Notes: generated by a model from the sequence alone, not told the origin. A stretch of DNA of 13,660 nt from Sedimentisphaerales bacterium (GCA_016932895.1 JAFGCA010000218.1:1-13660), one strand, 5' to 3'; counted from the first letter of the stretch, positions 7,376 through 13,660 are shown. Numbers and translations: made by a program.

Positions 7376-8191
7376 TCACATCGAGCCCTCGGGCACCGGC
7401 ACGTACCCCAGCTTGCCCCAGACGGCCTGTTGAACGCGGTGCAGGTCGGGATTGCCCGGTTGGAGGGGATTCGCCCCCGGCGTCAGCGTGCCGTACTCGA
7501 TCGTCCGCCGGTCTCTCCATTTCCAATATTCACTGTGACCGTCGGCAAAGGAAAAGGCCGTCCCGCCGCCATGCCGCACGGGGGGCGGGTCCTTGTGGCG
7601 ATTATCGCCCGCCAGGATACCGGCCTGGGCGACCGTGGAGCCCCACCACGATTCCCGGTCGTACGGGACGCTCCAACTGGCGAACGTTACCCAGCCCTCG
7701 TCAAGGAACACGACCCGCTCGCCGCCCCGGGGAATCTGCATCCTTTTCTTGATGTGCGGACCGTTGCTGGGCCACCCGTTCATCGAATCTACGACGGCAT
7801 AGGTTCGCATCTCGCCGCGCAGCCCGCTGGGACACTGGTAGAGCTTGGCCGTCTCGCAGTACGGAAACAGGGCCCCGTCCTCGATCGCTTCGATCTGGTC
7901 CGCTTCGGTCGTGGCGTCCGAGTAGCCGGCCCAGTGGACCCAGCCGTCTTCATCGGCCGGAATCGGGGACTCGCCCCCCGCGCCGGTGCAGCCGTGAACG
8001 ATCTTGTCGTCGTTGCCGTCAGCATAGAGAATCCACGCTACCGTCAGTTGCTTGAGATTGCTCAGACAGGCGGCACGCTGACCCTGTTCGCGGGCTCGGT
8101 GCAGCGAGGGGAGCAAAATGGCCATCAAAACCGCAATGACCGCGATGACCACCAATAGTTCGATCAGAGTAAATCCCTTGTCCCGGTGCAT
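7376..8191 (-). CDS. Type II-secretion-like pseudopilin with H-X9-DG motif
   Basis: This 271-aa protein has a prepilin N-terminus: short basic leader MHRDKG, then F7TLIE11, where prepilin peptidase would cut after G6 and the mature Glu5 is present. A hydrophobic helix follows to about residue 29 (LLVVIAVIAVLMAILLPSL). The next segment, HRAREQGQRAACLSNLKQL, is typical of planctomycete pseudopilins (DUF1559/SBP_bac_10-like). The C-terminal half has H207, exactly nine residues, then D217-G218, the H-X9-DG signature found in this group. Two cysteines (C112, C120) may pair. It would sit in the inner membrane with a periplasmic globular domain. Planctomycetes carry many such paralogues scattered away from any secretion operon, and none is seen here. 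The start has AGGTGG nearby but the spacing is tight. The gene is divergent from the PAS-AraC regulator. Confidence 0.93.
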   Translation of the reverse strand: MHRDKGFTLIELLVVIAVIAVLMAILLPSLHRAREQGQRAACLSNLKQLTVAWILYADGNDDKIVHGCTGAGGESPIPADEDGWVHWAGYSDATTEADQIEAIEDGALFPYCETAKLYQCPSGLRGEMRTYAVVDSMNGWPSNGPHIKKRMQIPRGGERVVFLDEGWVTFASWSVPYDRESWWGSTVAQAGILAGDNRHKDPPPVRHGGGTAFSFADGHSEYWKWRDRRTIEYGTLTPGANPLQPGNPDLHRVQQAVWGKLGYVPVPEGSM

Positions 8192-8241
8192 GGCTCCACC
8201 TATTCAATTCGACCTACTGATCTCACCTCAATACCGCGCGC

Positions 8242-8256
8242 AACGCACGTCGCGTT
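8242..8256. promoter_or_regulatory. Dyad in the divergent pseudopilin/AraC intergenic region, possible operator
   Basis: The sequence AACGC-acgtc-GCGTT is a perfect 5-bp-arm dyad, followed 9 bases later by AACGTTACGC, which repeats part of it. It lies in the 157-base gap between the two divergent start codons, about 50 bases from the pseudopilin start. AraC proteins usually bind direct repeats, so assigning it to the neighbouring regulator is speculative. Confidence 0.25.
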
Positions 8257-8312
8257 CGACGGAACGTTACGCTCTCACAATTACCATGATAGAGAAAATC
8301 GGCAACATATCC

Positions 8313-8342
8313 TTGCATGAATCCACCTTCTTTGTGTACAAT
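8313..8342 (+). promoter_or_regulatory. Candidate promoter of the PAS-AraC regulator
   Basis: TTGCAT (8313-8318), an 18-base spacer, then TACAAT (8337-8342), which matches the -10 consensus at five of six positions. Transcription would begin at about 8349, directly on the first proposed ATG. The message would then be leaderless, or translation would start at the in-frame ATG at 8397. Confidence 0.35.
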
Positions 8343-8348
8343 TTCACC

Positions 8349-9134
8349 ATGGCCAACAGGGCCATAATAGAGTCGCTTTCAAGGTCCGTGTCGAATATGC
8401 CCGATTTAGACTTCAGATCTCGACTGCTGCAACGGTTGAAGGCCACTTCCGATCTGTTCCGGCTGTTCGACTCTCTGCATCACGTCTGCTTCTTCGCCAA
8501 GGACCGCAAGGGCAAATTCATCATGGGCAATCACGCTTTTCTGGAAAAACTGGGTTTGGACAGGGAGGAAGACCTGATCGGCAAAGACGACTTTGCGTTC
8601 TTCCCTCCGCGTCTGGTGGAACTGTTTTTGCGCGACGATCAATGGGTGATGAAAACGCGCCAGCCGCTGGTGGATCGCGTGGAGCTGGTGTCCAACAATG
8701 AAGGCAGCATCGATTGGCACTTCACCACCAAGGTGCCGCTCGTTTCCCATAAGGATTCGGTCGTGGGCATCGCCGGCGTCACCCGGTACTTCCAGAAATC
8801 GGGCGAAAGCTGGTCCCCGCATCAAGAGTTTACCAAAGTCATTCGATACATCAACGACAACTACAGCAACCCCATCCGCGTGGAGGAGCTGGCCTCTCTG
8901 ATGTACGTCTCCGTCAATCAGTTCGAGCGAAAGTTCAAGCAGGTCTTCCAGATGTCGCCGACCCGGTTCCTTCTGCGGTACCGCATCCATCGGGCCTGCT
9001 ACGACTTGCTCCACACCGACGAGACGATCTCGCAAATCGCCCAGAGACACGGTTTCTACGACCACAGCCATTTCATCCGACACTTCCGCAGCACCATGGG
9101 GATGACGCCGAACCAGTACCGGCTGTACCGATAG
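8349..9134 (+). CDS. PAS-domain AraC-family transcriptional regulator
   Basis: This is a 261-aa DNA-binding regulator. Residues 39-149 form a PAS-type sensor domain (FDSLHHVCFFAKDRKGKFIMGN, GKDDFAFFP, then IDWHFTTKVPL and GIAGVTRYF). Residues 160-261 form the AraC double helix-turn-helix: first HTH near 176-200 (VEELASLMYVSVNQFERKF), second near 226-258 with the family signature ISQIAQRHGFYDHSHFIRHF and the ending MTPNQYR. The N-terminal PAS replaces the cupin sensor of sugar-type AraC proteins and could sense a small ligand or redox state. The start is uncertain: ATG 8349 is proposed; ATG 8397 (residue 17) is also possible, and the frame is open back to 8118. No start has a strong ribosome site. 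It is divergent from the pseudopilin, so control of that gene or the LamG cluster is a reasonable inference. Confidence 0.9.
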   Translation: MANRAIIESLSRSVSNMPDLDFRSRLLQRLKATSDLFRLFDSLHHVCFFAKDRKGKFIMGNHAFLEKLGLDREEDLIGKDDFAFFPPRLVELFLRDDQWVMKTRQPLVDRVELVSNNEGSIDWHFTTKVPLVSHKDSVVGIAGVTRYFQKSGESWSPHQEFTKVIRYINDNYSNPIRVEELASLMYVSVNQFERKFKQVFQMSPTRFLLRYRIHRACYDLLHTDETISQIAQRHGFYDHSHFIRHFRSTMGMTPNQYRLYR

Positions 9135-9164
9135 CCTTGCCGGCGGGCAAAAGCGACGCACCTC

Positions 9165-9193
9165 TTGAAATAGCTTCCGTTTGCAGCTATTGT
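9165..9193 (+). promoter_or_regulatory. Candidate promoter of tex
   Basis: TTGAAA (9165-9170; five of six), exactly 17 bases, then TATTGT (9188-9193; four of six). Transcription would begin near 9200. The in-frame ATG at 9195 would then lie at or before the start of the message, which supports the TTG at 9255 as the true tex start. Confidence 0.5.
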
Positions 9194-9254
9194 CATGGCA
9201 GTAAGGCATGAAGCAGCAACGGATTTCAGGTATGACGTTTTTGAGAGAGCCACA

Positions 9255-11522
9255 TTGAATCAGACACACGTACAGAAGATTGCATTGGAATTGTCGGTCC
9301 GGCCGGCCCAGGTGCAGGCTACGGCCGAACTGCTGGACAACGGAGCCACCGTCCCGTTCATCGCCCGCTACCGCAAGGAAGCAACTGGAAGCCTGGACGA
9401 GACCGTCATCACCGCCATCCGCGACCGGTTGGGCCAGCTCAAGGAGCTGGATGCCAGGCGCGAGGCCATCATCAAATCGCTCGAAGAACGGGGACAGCTC
9501 ACCGACGAGCTCAAGGAGCAGATTCTGCAGGCCGAGACGCTGGCCGTGCTCGAAGATATCTACCTGCCCTACCGGCCTAAACGTCGGACCCGGGCCACCA
9601 TCGCCAAGGAGAAAGGGCTCGAACCGCTGGCCGAACGGGTGTTCGCACAGGAGCCGGCCGTCGATCCCGAGACCGAAGCGCAAGCGTTTATCGACGAGGA
9701 CAAGGGCGTGACATCGGTTCAAGACGCCCTGGCCGGCGCCAAGGACATCATCGCCGAGTGGGTCAACGAAGACCAGCAGACGCGGGCCCGGATGCGCGAG
9801 CTCTTCGCCACGCAAGGCACCTTCCGGACCAAGGTCGCTACCGGCAAAGAGACCGAGGGACAGAAGTTCGAGGACTATTTCGATTGGGAAGAGCCCGTCG
9901 CGAAGGCCCCTTCCCACCGAATCCTGGCCATGCGCAGAGGTCGCGATGAAGGCGTCCTGCGACTGCAAATCCTCGCGCCGCAAGACCAGGCCTTGCGCGT
10001 ACTCGAAGTCCTGTTCATAAAGGGACAGTCGCCGTGCTCGACGCTGGTGCGGGAGGCCGTTTCCGACAGCTACAAGAGGCTGCTGGCGCCGTCGATGGAG
10101 ACGGAAATCCTTGCCGCCACCAAGCAGCGGGCCGACACCGAGGCGGTGAAGGTCTTCGCCGACAATCTGCGTCAGCTCCTGCTCGCGGCCCCACTGGGCC
10201 AGAAGAACGTGCTGGCCATCGATCCGGGCTTCCGCACCGGATGCAAGGTGGTCTGCCTCGACCGCCAGGGCCAGTTGAAGCACTCCGACGTCATCTTCCC
10301 GCACCAGAGCGCCCGGCTGGCGGCCGCGGATGCAGACAAGGTCGCCGCGCTCTGCGAGAAGCACGAGATTGAGGCCATCGCCATCGGCAACGGCACCGCC
10401 GGCCGCGAGACCGAAGCCTTCATCCGGGAGATCAAGTTCGCCCGAAACATCCCGATCCTCATGGTCAACGAAAGCGGCGCCTCGATCTACTCGGCGTCCG
10501 AGGTGGCCCGCGAAGAGTTTCCGAATCAAGATGTGACCGTGCGCGGCGCCGTCTCGATAGGACGAAGGCTGATGGACCCGCTGGCCGAATTGGTGAAGAT
10601 CGATCCCAAGTCGATCGGCGTCGGCCAGTATCAGCACGACGTCGACCAGTCGCTGCTGCGGCAAGGCCTGGACGACGTCGTCGTCAGTTGCGTCAACAAC
10701 GTCGGCGTGGAAGTGAACACCGCCAGCAAGCAATTGCTCCAATACGTTTCGGGCCTCGGGCCCCAACTGGCGCAGAACGTCATCGACTATCGCAGTGAGA
10801 ACGGCCCTTTCAAAAGCCGCACCGAGTTCAAGAAAGTCACCCGCCTGGGGGCCAAGGCCTTCGAGCAGGCGGCCGGCTTCCTGCGTATCCGGCAGGCCGC
10901 CAACCCCCTCGACGCCAGCGCCGTCCATCCCGAAAGCTATCACGTCGTCGATACCATGGCGACCGACGCCGGCTGCTCCGTCGCCGAGCTGATGACCAAT
11001 ACGTCGGTCCGACAGAGAATCAACCTGCAGAAATACGTCAGTGACACCGTGGGACTGCCCACGTTGAACGACATCTTGCAGGAACTGGCCAAGCCCGGAC
11101 GCGACCCGCGCCAGCGATTTGAAATCTTCAGCTTTGCTGACGGCGTCAACAAGATCGAGGACGTCCAGGCGGGCATGCGCCTGCCCGGTATTGTCACCAA
11201 CGTCACCGCCTTCGGCGCCTTCGTCGATATCGGCGTCCACCAGGACGGACTCGTGCACATCAGCCAGTTGGCGAACCGCTTCGTGAAGGACCCGAACGAG
11301 GTGGTCAAAGTGCAGCAGAAAGTCATGGTGACCGTCCTGGAGGTCGATCTGGCCCGGGGACGGATCAGCCTTTCGATGAAAGAGGCCCGGCCCCCGCAGG
11401 AAAGCCGGCCTCCGAAAGAAGACCGGCCCCGGAAAGAAAACCGCCGCCCGGTGAAGGACAGACCCAGTGGCACACCCGGGACCTCCCTGAACATCAACAT
11501 TGCCAAGTTTACAGGAGGATGA
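9255..11522 (+). CDS. tex: Tex family S1 RNA-binding transcription accessory protein
   Basis: This cytoplasmic nucleic-acid-binding protein of the Tex/Spt6-like family has 755 aa (E. coli Tex is 773). Domains: Tex N-terminal helical region (5-190, ATVPFIARYRKEATGSLDE); YqgF/RNase H-like domain opening with VLAIDPGFRTGCK (319-331), with AIGNGTAGRETE and NESGASIYSASEVAREEFP; the conserved IGVGQYQHDV; helix-hairpin-helix region (about 480-545, LLQYVSGLGPQLAQNVIDYR); S1 domain (about 640-710, VTNVTAFGAFVDIGVHQDGLVH). The tail from 711 is rich in R, P, K and E and looks disordered. The start is probably TTG 9255, with GAGAG 5 bases upstream and a family-like N-terminus (NQTHVQKIALEL). An ATG at 9195 is in frame but overlaps the promoter and has no ribosome site. 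Its last codons contain the ribosome site of the next gene. Confidence 0.96.
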   Translation: MNQTHVQKIALELSVRPAQVQATAELLDNGATVPFIARYRKEATGSLDETVITAIRDRLGQLKELDARREAIIKSLEERGQLTDELKEQILQAETLAVLEDIYLPYRPKRRTRATIAKEKGLEPLAERVFAQEPAVDPETEAQAFIDEDKGVTSVQDALAGAKDIIAEWVNEDQQTRARMRELFATQGTFRTKVATGKETEGQKFEDYFDWEEPVAKAPSHRILAMRRGRDEGVLRLQILAPQDQALRVLEVLFIKGQSPCSTLVREAVSDSYKRLLAPSMETEILAATKQRADTEAVKVFADNLRQLLLAAPLGQKNVLAIDPGFRTGCKVVCLDRQGQLKHSDVIFPHQSARLAAADADKVAALCEKHEIEAIAIGNGTAGRETEAFIREIKFARNIPILMVNESGASIYSASEVAREEFPNQDVTVRGAVSIGRRLMDPLAELVKIDPKSIGVGQYQHDVDQSLLRQGLDDVVVSCVNNVGVEVNTASKQLLQYVSGLGPQLAQNVIDYRSENGPFKSRTEFKKVTRLGAKAFEQAAGFLRIRQAANPLDASAVHPESYHVVDTMATDAGCSVAELMTNTSVRQRINLQKYVSDTVGLPTLNDILQELAKPGRDPRQRFEIFSFADGVNKIEDVQAGMRLPGIVTNVTAFGAFVDIGVHQDGLVHISQLANRFVKDPNEVVKVQQKVMVTVLEVDLARGRISLSMKEARPPQESRPPKEDRPRKENRRPVKDRPSGTPGTSLNINIAKFTGG
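11513..11518 (+). promoter_or_regulatory. Shine-Dalgarno inside the end of tex that sets the next start
   Basis: AGGAGG encodes part of the final codons of tex and stands 6 bases before ATG 11525. An overlapping ATG at 11519 has no room for a ribosome site, so 11525 is the real start. The two stop/start codons are only 2 bases apart (TGA at 11520-11522), which predicts translational coupling. Confidence 0.75.
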
Positions 11523-11524
11523 CC

Positions 11525-12805
11525 ATGAACGGACCATCGAAGAGCGTGGTGCTCGCGTCGACGCTGATGCTCTGCTGCCTGCCGGTCGAAGCGGCCTCGG
11601 GTGCGTTTCGCGCCGCCGCCGCCGTGCGCGACGTCACGCCTGAGAAGCTGCTGCCCGTCTCCGGCGGGGTCGGCCCCTCGCATCCGGTGACGAAGAAGAT
11701 CGGCAAGCTGAACGTCCGCGCGCTGGTGCTGGAGCAAAACGGCACGCGCGTCGCCATCTGCAGCACCGACTTCCTCGGCTTCCCGGGCCCGCTCTGCAAC
11801 AGGGTCCGCGCCCGCGTTCCCGGCATCCCGCCCCAGAACATCCTCATCGGCGCCACACACAACCACAGCGCGCCCGACTGCTACGGCTTCCCCGACGAAA
11901 CGGGCAAGACCGCCGCGGACGTCGAGTATATCGGCAGCGTCTGTGACAAGCTGGCTGATGCGATCAACGAAGCCGTCCGCAATTTGCAGCCGGCTCGTGT
12001 GAAAATCGCCACGGGCGAGGCACGCGGTAAGATTGCCTACAACTATTACGCCGAGCAGTTGTACGATCCGCGTTGCGATGTCATCCAGATTCTGGATGCC
12101 CGGGGCGCGCCGACGACCACGCTGGTCAACTACGCCTGCCATCCCGAAGTGATCGGGCCGGGCCGGGGGATTCTCTGCCCCGACTTCGTCGGGCCGCTCT
12201 ACGACCGGATCGAGCAACAAGGCGGAGGAACCGCCATCTTCATGAACGGCGCCCTCGGAGGCATGGTGACCGCCGACTGCCGGGGCTCCAACGGCAGGGA
12301 CGTGCAGACCTGGGACGAGTGCGTGCGCATCGGGCATCTGCTCGCCGACGAAGCCCTGCGCATCGTCGCCGACGCATCCGTTCGCCGAGACCCGACGCTG
12401 TTCTGCGCCAGCACGACCGTCGAGTTTCCCGTCGAGAATGAGATGCTCCGCGCGATTGTGAAGTTGTCGCCCCTGGGTTTCCAGATGAGCGAGGACGGCC
12501 GCGTCGCGGTCCAGGTCAACGTCGTCAACCTGGACGACGCGCAGATGCTCACCATCCCGGGCGAGGCCCTGCCCAACATCGGCTACTATCTCAAGCGGAA
12601 CATGCACGGCCGGCACAATCTCCTCTTCGGCCTGACCAACGACGCCTTCGGCTATATCCTCGCCAAAGTCGACTGGAACAGCTTCAAGCGATACGACTAC
12701 ATCACCCGAACCTCCCTCGGCGAAATGACGGGCGAGATTTTCATGAAAGAGGCCCTTGCATTCATCGATAACGCCCCGCGGCCAACTCGCGTCCCGAGCC
12801 GATAA
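11525..12805 (+). CDS. Secreted short protein of the neutral/alkaline ceramidase N-terminal domain family
   Basis: This 426-aa predicted zinc hydrolase has a signal peptide (MNGPSKS, hydrophobic ASTLMLCCLP, then VEA/AS near residue 23), so it acts outside the cytoplasm. The family start AAAVRDVTP (31-39) follows. Likely zinc ligands are all present by position: H112/H114 in ATHNHSAPD, H206 in NYACHPEV, E347 in TIPGE, and Y377 in NDAFGYI. The usual NGAxGDVSP stretch that carries the serine nucleophile in characterised ceramidases reads NGALGGMVTADC (241-252) here, so the Asp and Ser are missing. The C-terminal immunoglobulin-like domain of true ceramidases is also missing. Planctomycetes have many such short paralogues of unknown substrate, so ceramidase activity should not be assumed. 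It is translationally coupled to tex, an unusual partner. Confidence 0.9.
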   Translation: MNGPSKSVVLASTLMLCCLPVEAASGAFRAAAAVRDVTPEKLLPVSGGVGPSHPVTKKIGKLNVRALVLEQNGTRVAICSTDFLGFPGPLCNRVRARVPGIPPQNILIGATHNHSAPDCYGFPDETGKTAADVEYIGSVCDKLADAINEAVRNLQPARVKIATGEARGKIAYNYYAEQLYDPRCDVIQILDARGAPTTTLVNYACHPEVIGPGRGILCPDFVGPLYDRIEQQGGGTAIFMNGALGGMVTADCRGSNGRDVQTWDECVRIGHLLADEALRIVADASVRRDPTLFCASTTVEFPVENEMLRAIVKLSPLGFQMSEDGRVAVQVNVVNLDDAQMLTIPGEALPNIGYYLKRNMHGRHNLLFGLTNDAFGYILAKVDWNSFKRYDYITRTSLGEMTGEIFMKEALAFIDNAPRPTRVPSR

Positions 12806-12807
12806 CA

Positions 12808-12837
12808 CCCGCCCTCCGGGCAACCACACCCGGCGGG
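12808..12837 (+). terminator. GC hairpin after the ceramidase-like stop codon, weak terminator candidate
   Basis: CCCGCC and GGCGGG can pair 2 bases after the TAA stop. An overlapping alternative pairs CCGGG with CCCGG around an 8-base loop. There is no T-run downstream, so it is only suggestive of a transcript end. Confidence 0.3.
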
Positions 12838-12895
12838 GTACGACCCTCCGGAACCCCGATGACATCTTGCTGGTCGCCGTATAGAGGCATTCATG

Positions 12896-12957
12896 ACGTT
12901 GCTCTTTGGAAACGGCACCTGAGTACGGCATCAATACCGTAATCCGGAGAGCAACGT
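12896..12957. repeat. Nested inverted repeat, candidate structured RNA or transposon-like end structure
   Basis: The outer arms are ACGTTGCTCTTTGG (12896-12909) and CCGGAGAGCAACGT (12944-12957). The first ten bases are perfectly complementary, and as RNA all fourteen pair, with two G-U pairs. Inside, TACGG (12924-12928) pairs with CCGTA (12937-12941) around an 8-base loop. The result is a stem with an internal hairpin in non-coding DNA. TTTCATCT follows downstream, too broken for a clear terminator tract. Confidence 0.55.
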
Positions 12958-13135
12958 GTTTCATCTATTCTGGTGGCGGCCCAAGGCCCCTCCGAGAAGG
13001 CCCGGATTCCCGCCCCCAATCGGGTCGAGGGCAGGCGCTGCGCAGGAATGACAAGGGACGTTGCCATTGAGGCCCGAGAGGGAGCGGATCGGGATGCCAA
13101 GAACCGCACGTACGCGCGTCGGCTGCGCTTGCGGT

Positions 13136-13164
13136 TTGCAATGGGGGGCGGCGGCGGGTATGAT
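13136..13164 (+). promoter_or_regulatory. Candidate promoter of the DAHP synthase gene
   Basis: TTGCAA (13136-13141), exactly 17 bases, then TATGAT (13159-13164, five of six). The spacer after its first base is composed only of G and C, and a G5 run follows the -10 box. Transcription would begin near 13171, leaving about 100 bases of leader. Confidence 0.45.
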
Positions 13165-13272
13165 GGGGGCTTGGTCAGGATCGCGGTAACAGCATTCGTG
13201 GCCGATGCGGCGTGGCATCCCCTGGGGCAACGGGACGATCGCACTGCGCCGGCGGCATTGAGGTGAACGAAG

Positions 13273-13660
13273 GTGACGGAAACACTGAAAAAACTGAACC
13301 GAAGCATGGCGGCCATCGATACGTGGCTGCCGCATAAGCACGTGCCCTGGGCGATTGCGGGCCCGTGCAGCGCCGAATCGGCCAAGCAGATGCTTGCGAC
13401 GGCGCGGGCGCTGGTGAAGTCGCCGCACGTAGAAGTGTTCCGGGCGGGGATATGGAAGCCGCGGACGCGGCCGGGCACGTTCGAAGGGGTCGGCACGGCC
13501 GGGCTCGAATGGCTCGCCGAGGTCAAGGCCGAGACGGGCCTGCTCACAACGACCGAGGTGGCCAACACCGAGCACGTCGAGCTGTGCCTCAAGCACGGCG
13601 TGGATATTCTCTGGGTCGGCGCGCGGACGACGGTGAGCCCGTTTTCGGTGCAGGAGATCG
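13273..13660 (+). CDS. 3-deoxy-7-phosphoheptulonate (DAHP) synthase, type I-beta/KDO8P-like (partial, 3' end outside window)
   Basis: The visible 129 residues match the class I DAHP synthase fold that condenses phosphoenolpyruvate and erythrose 4-phosphate in the first step of aromatic amino acid synthesis (cytoplasmic). The metal- and substrate-site motifs present are AGPCSAES (29-36, with the metal-ligand Cys32), FRAGIWKPRTRPG (56-68) followed by FEGVG, TTEVAN (93-98), and GARTT (116-120) before SPFSVQEI. The sequence is closest to the short type without an N-terminal regulatory domain that in Bacteroidetes is fused to a C-terminal chorismate mutase; whether a fusion exists here lies beyond the edge. 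The GTG at 13273 is chosen because GAGGTG stands 7 bases upstream; an in-frame ATG at 13306 is the alternative. Isozyme names (aroF, aroG) cannot be told apart from this fragment. Confidence 0.93.
   Translation, partial: MTETLKKLNRSMAAIDTWLPHKHVPWAIAGPCSAESAKQMLATARALVKSPHVEVFRAGIWKPRTRPGTFEGVGTAGLEWLAEVKAETGLLTTTEVANTEHVELCLKHGVDILWVGARTTVSPFSVQEI

Larger units (their letters stand above)
12806..13272. other. 467-base intergenic region between the ceramidase-like gene and the DAHP synthase gene
   Basis: No convincing protein gene was found. A plus-strand frame at 12973-13266 and minus-strand frames through this stretch have low-complexity, protein-unlike translations and no ribosome site. 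The region holds a small GC hairpin just after the upstream stop (12808-12837), the nested inverted repeat at 12896-12957, a promoter candidate at 13136-13164 and a leader of about 100 bases before the GTG start. The stretch 12960-13130 shows nothing I can name. Confidence 0.6.

Noticed and set aside
9137..9150. TTGCC-ggcg-GGCAA hairpin after the AraC stop as a terminator
   Set aside because: The stem is only 5 bp and no T-run follows; too weak to call.
11519..11524. Alternative ATG at 11519 for the ceramidase-like gene
   Set aside because: The AGGAGG site ends at 11518, leaving no spacing for this ATG; ATG 11525 has the right distance.
8406..11537. A 1043-codon minus-strand open frame
   Set aside because: It is antisense to the AraC regulator and tex, both clearly recognisable by motif. 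The translation is rich in G, D, H and V with no domain. The equal length to the other long antisense frame is coincidence.
10940..12964. A 674-codon minus-strand open frame
   Set aside because: It is the shadow of the 3' end of tex and of the ceramidase-like gene, starts in non-coding DNA without a ribosome site, and has no family-like motifs.
12973..13266. A 97-codon plus-strand frame before the DAHP synthase gene
   Set aside because: It has no ribosome site and a composition unlike a protein (Arg/Ala-rich with a Gly run), and it overlaps the promoter candidate at 13136-13164.
12961..13596. Minus-strand frames of 211 and 233 codons over the DAHP synthase start
   Set aside because: They are antisense to clear DAHP synthase motifs on the plus strand and have no recognisable domain.
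1..13660. CRISPR arrays, tRNA or rRNA genes, insertion sequences, prophage or defence genes
   Set aside because: No regularly spaced direct repeats, cloverleaf, transposase or phage-type gene was seen by reading. A covariance-model search could still find small RNAs, especially at 12896-12957.

Overview
The window is GC-rich, densely coded DNA that looks like a free-living member of the Planctomycetota, probably on the Phycisphaerae/Sedimentisphaerales side. This is inferred from gene content, not from a marker gene. The pointers are a pseudopilin with the H-X9-DG signature, a secreted LamG/Fn3-like/discoidin protein, a Tat-exported Gfo/Idh/MocA oxidoreductase, a secreted HEAT-repeat protein ending in a carbohydrate-binding-like beta-sandwich, and a PAS-AraC regulator. 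All are recurrent in carbohydrate-degrading planctomycetes.

Left half (1 to 8191), all on the minus strand. In transcription order it holds a type II-secretion-like pseudopilin (8191-7376), a large secreted multidomain beta-sandwich protein (7073-4104), a Tat-signal Gfo/Idh/MocA oxidoreductase (3815-2505) and a secreted HEAT-repeat protein that runs off the window edge (2450 to 1). The last two are 54 bases apart and look like one operon, with a candidate promoter at 3870-3898. All four products appear to be membrane-anchored or exported. Together they look like part of a surface or periplasmic glycan-handling locus.

Right half (8349 to 13660), all on the plus strand. A PAS-AraC regulator (8349-9134) is divergent from the pseudopilin and shares a 157-base intergenic region with it. 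Next comes the housekeeping RNA-binding protein Tex (9255-11522, probable TTG start). A small secreted protein of the neutral ceramidase family (11525-12805) follows at once, with its Shine-Dalgarno sequence inside the last codons of tex. A gap of about 470 bases contains a strong nested inverted repeat (12896-12957) and a candidate promoter. The window ends inside a DAHP synthase gene (13273 onward), the first step of the shikimate pathway.

No rRNA, tRNA, CRISPR array, transposase or prophage gene was recognised. The least explained items are the nested inverted repeat at 12896-12957, the ceramidase-like protein that keeps its zinc ligands but lacks the usual nucleophile motif, and the regulator-pseudopilin-LamG cluster. 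I do not see proof of a new defence or catalytic system.
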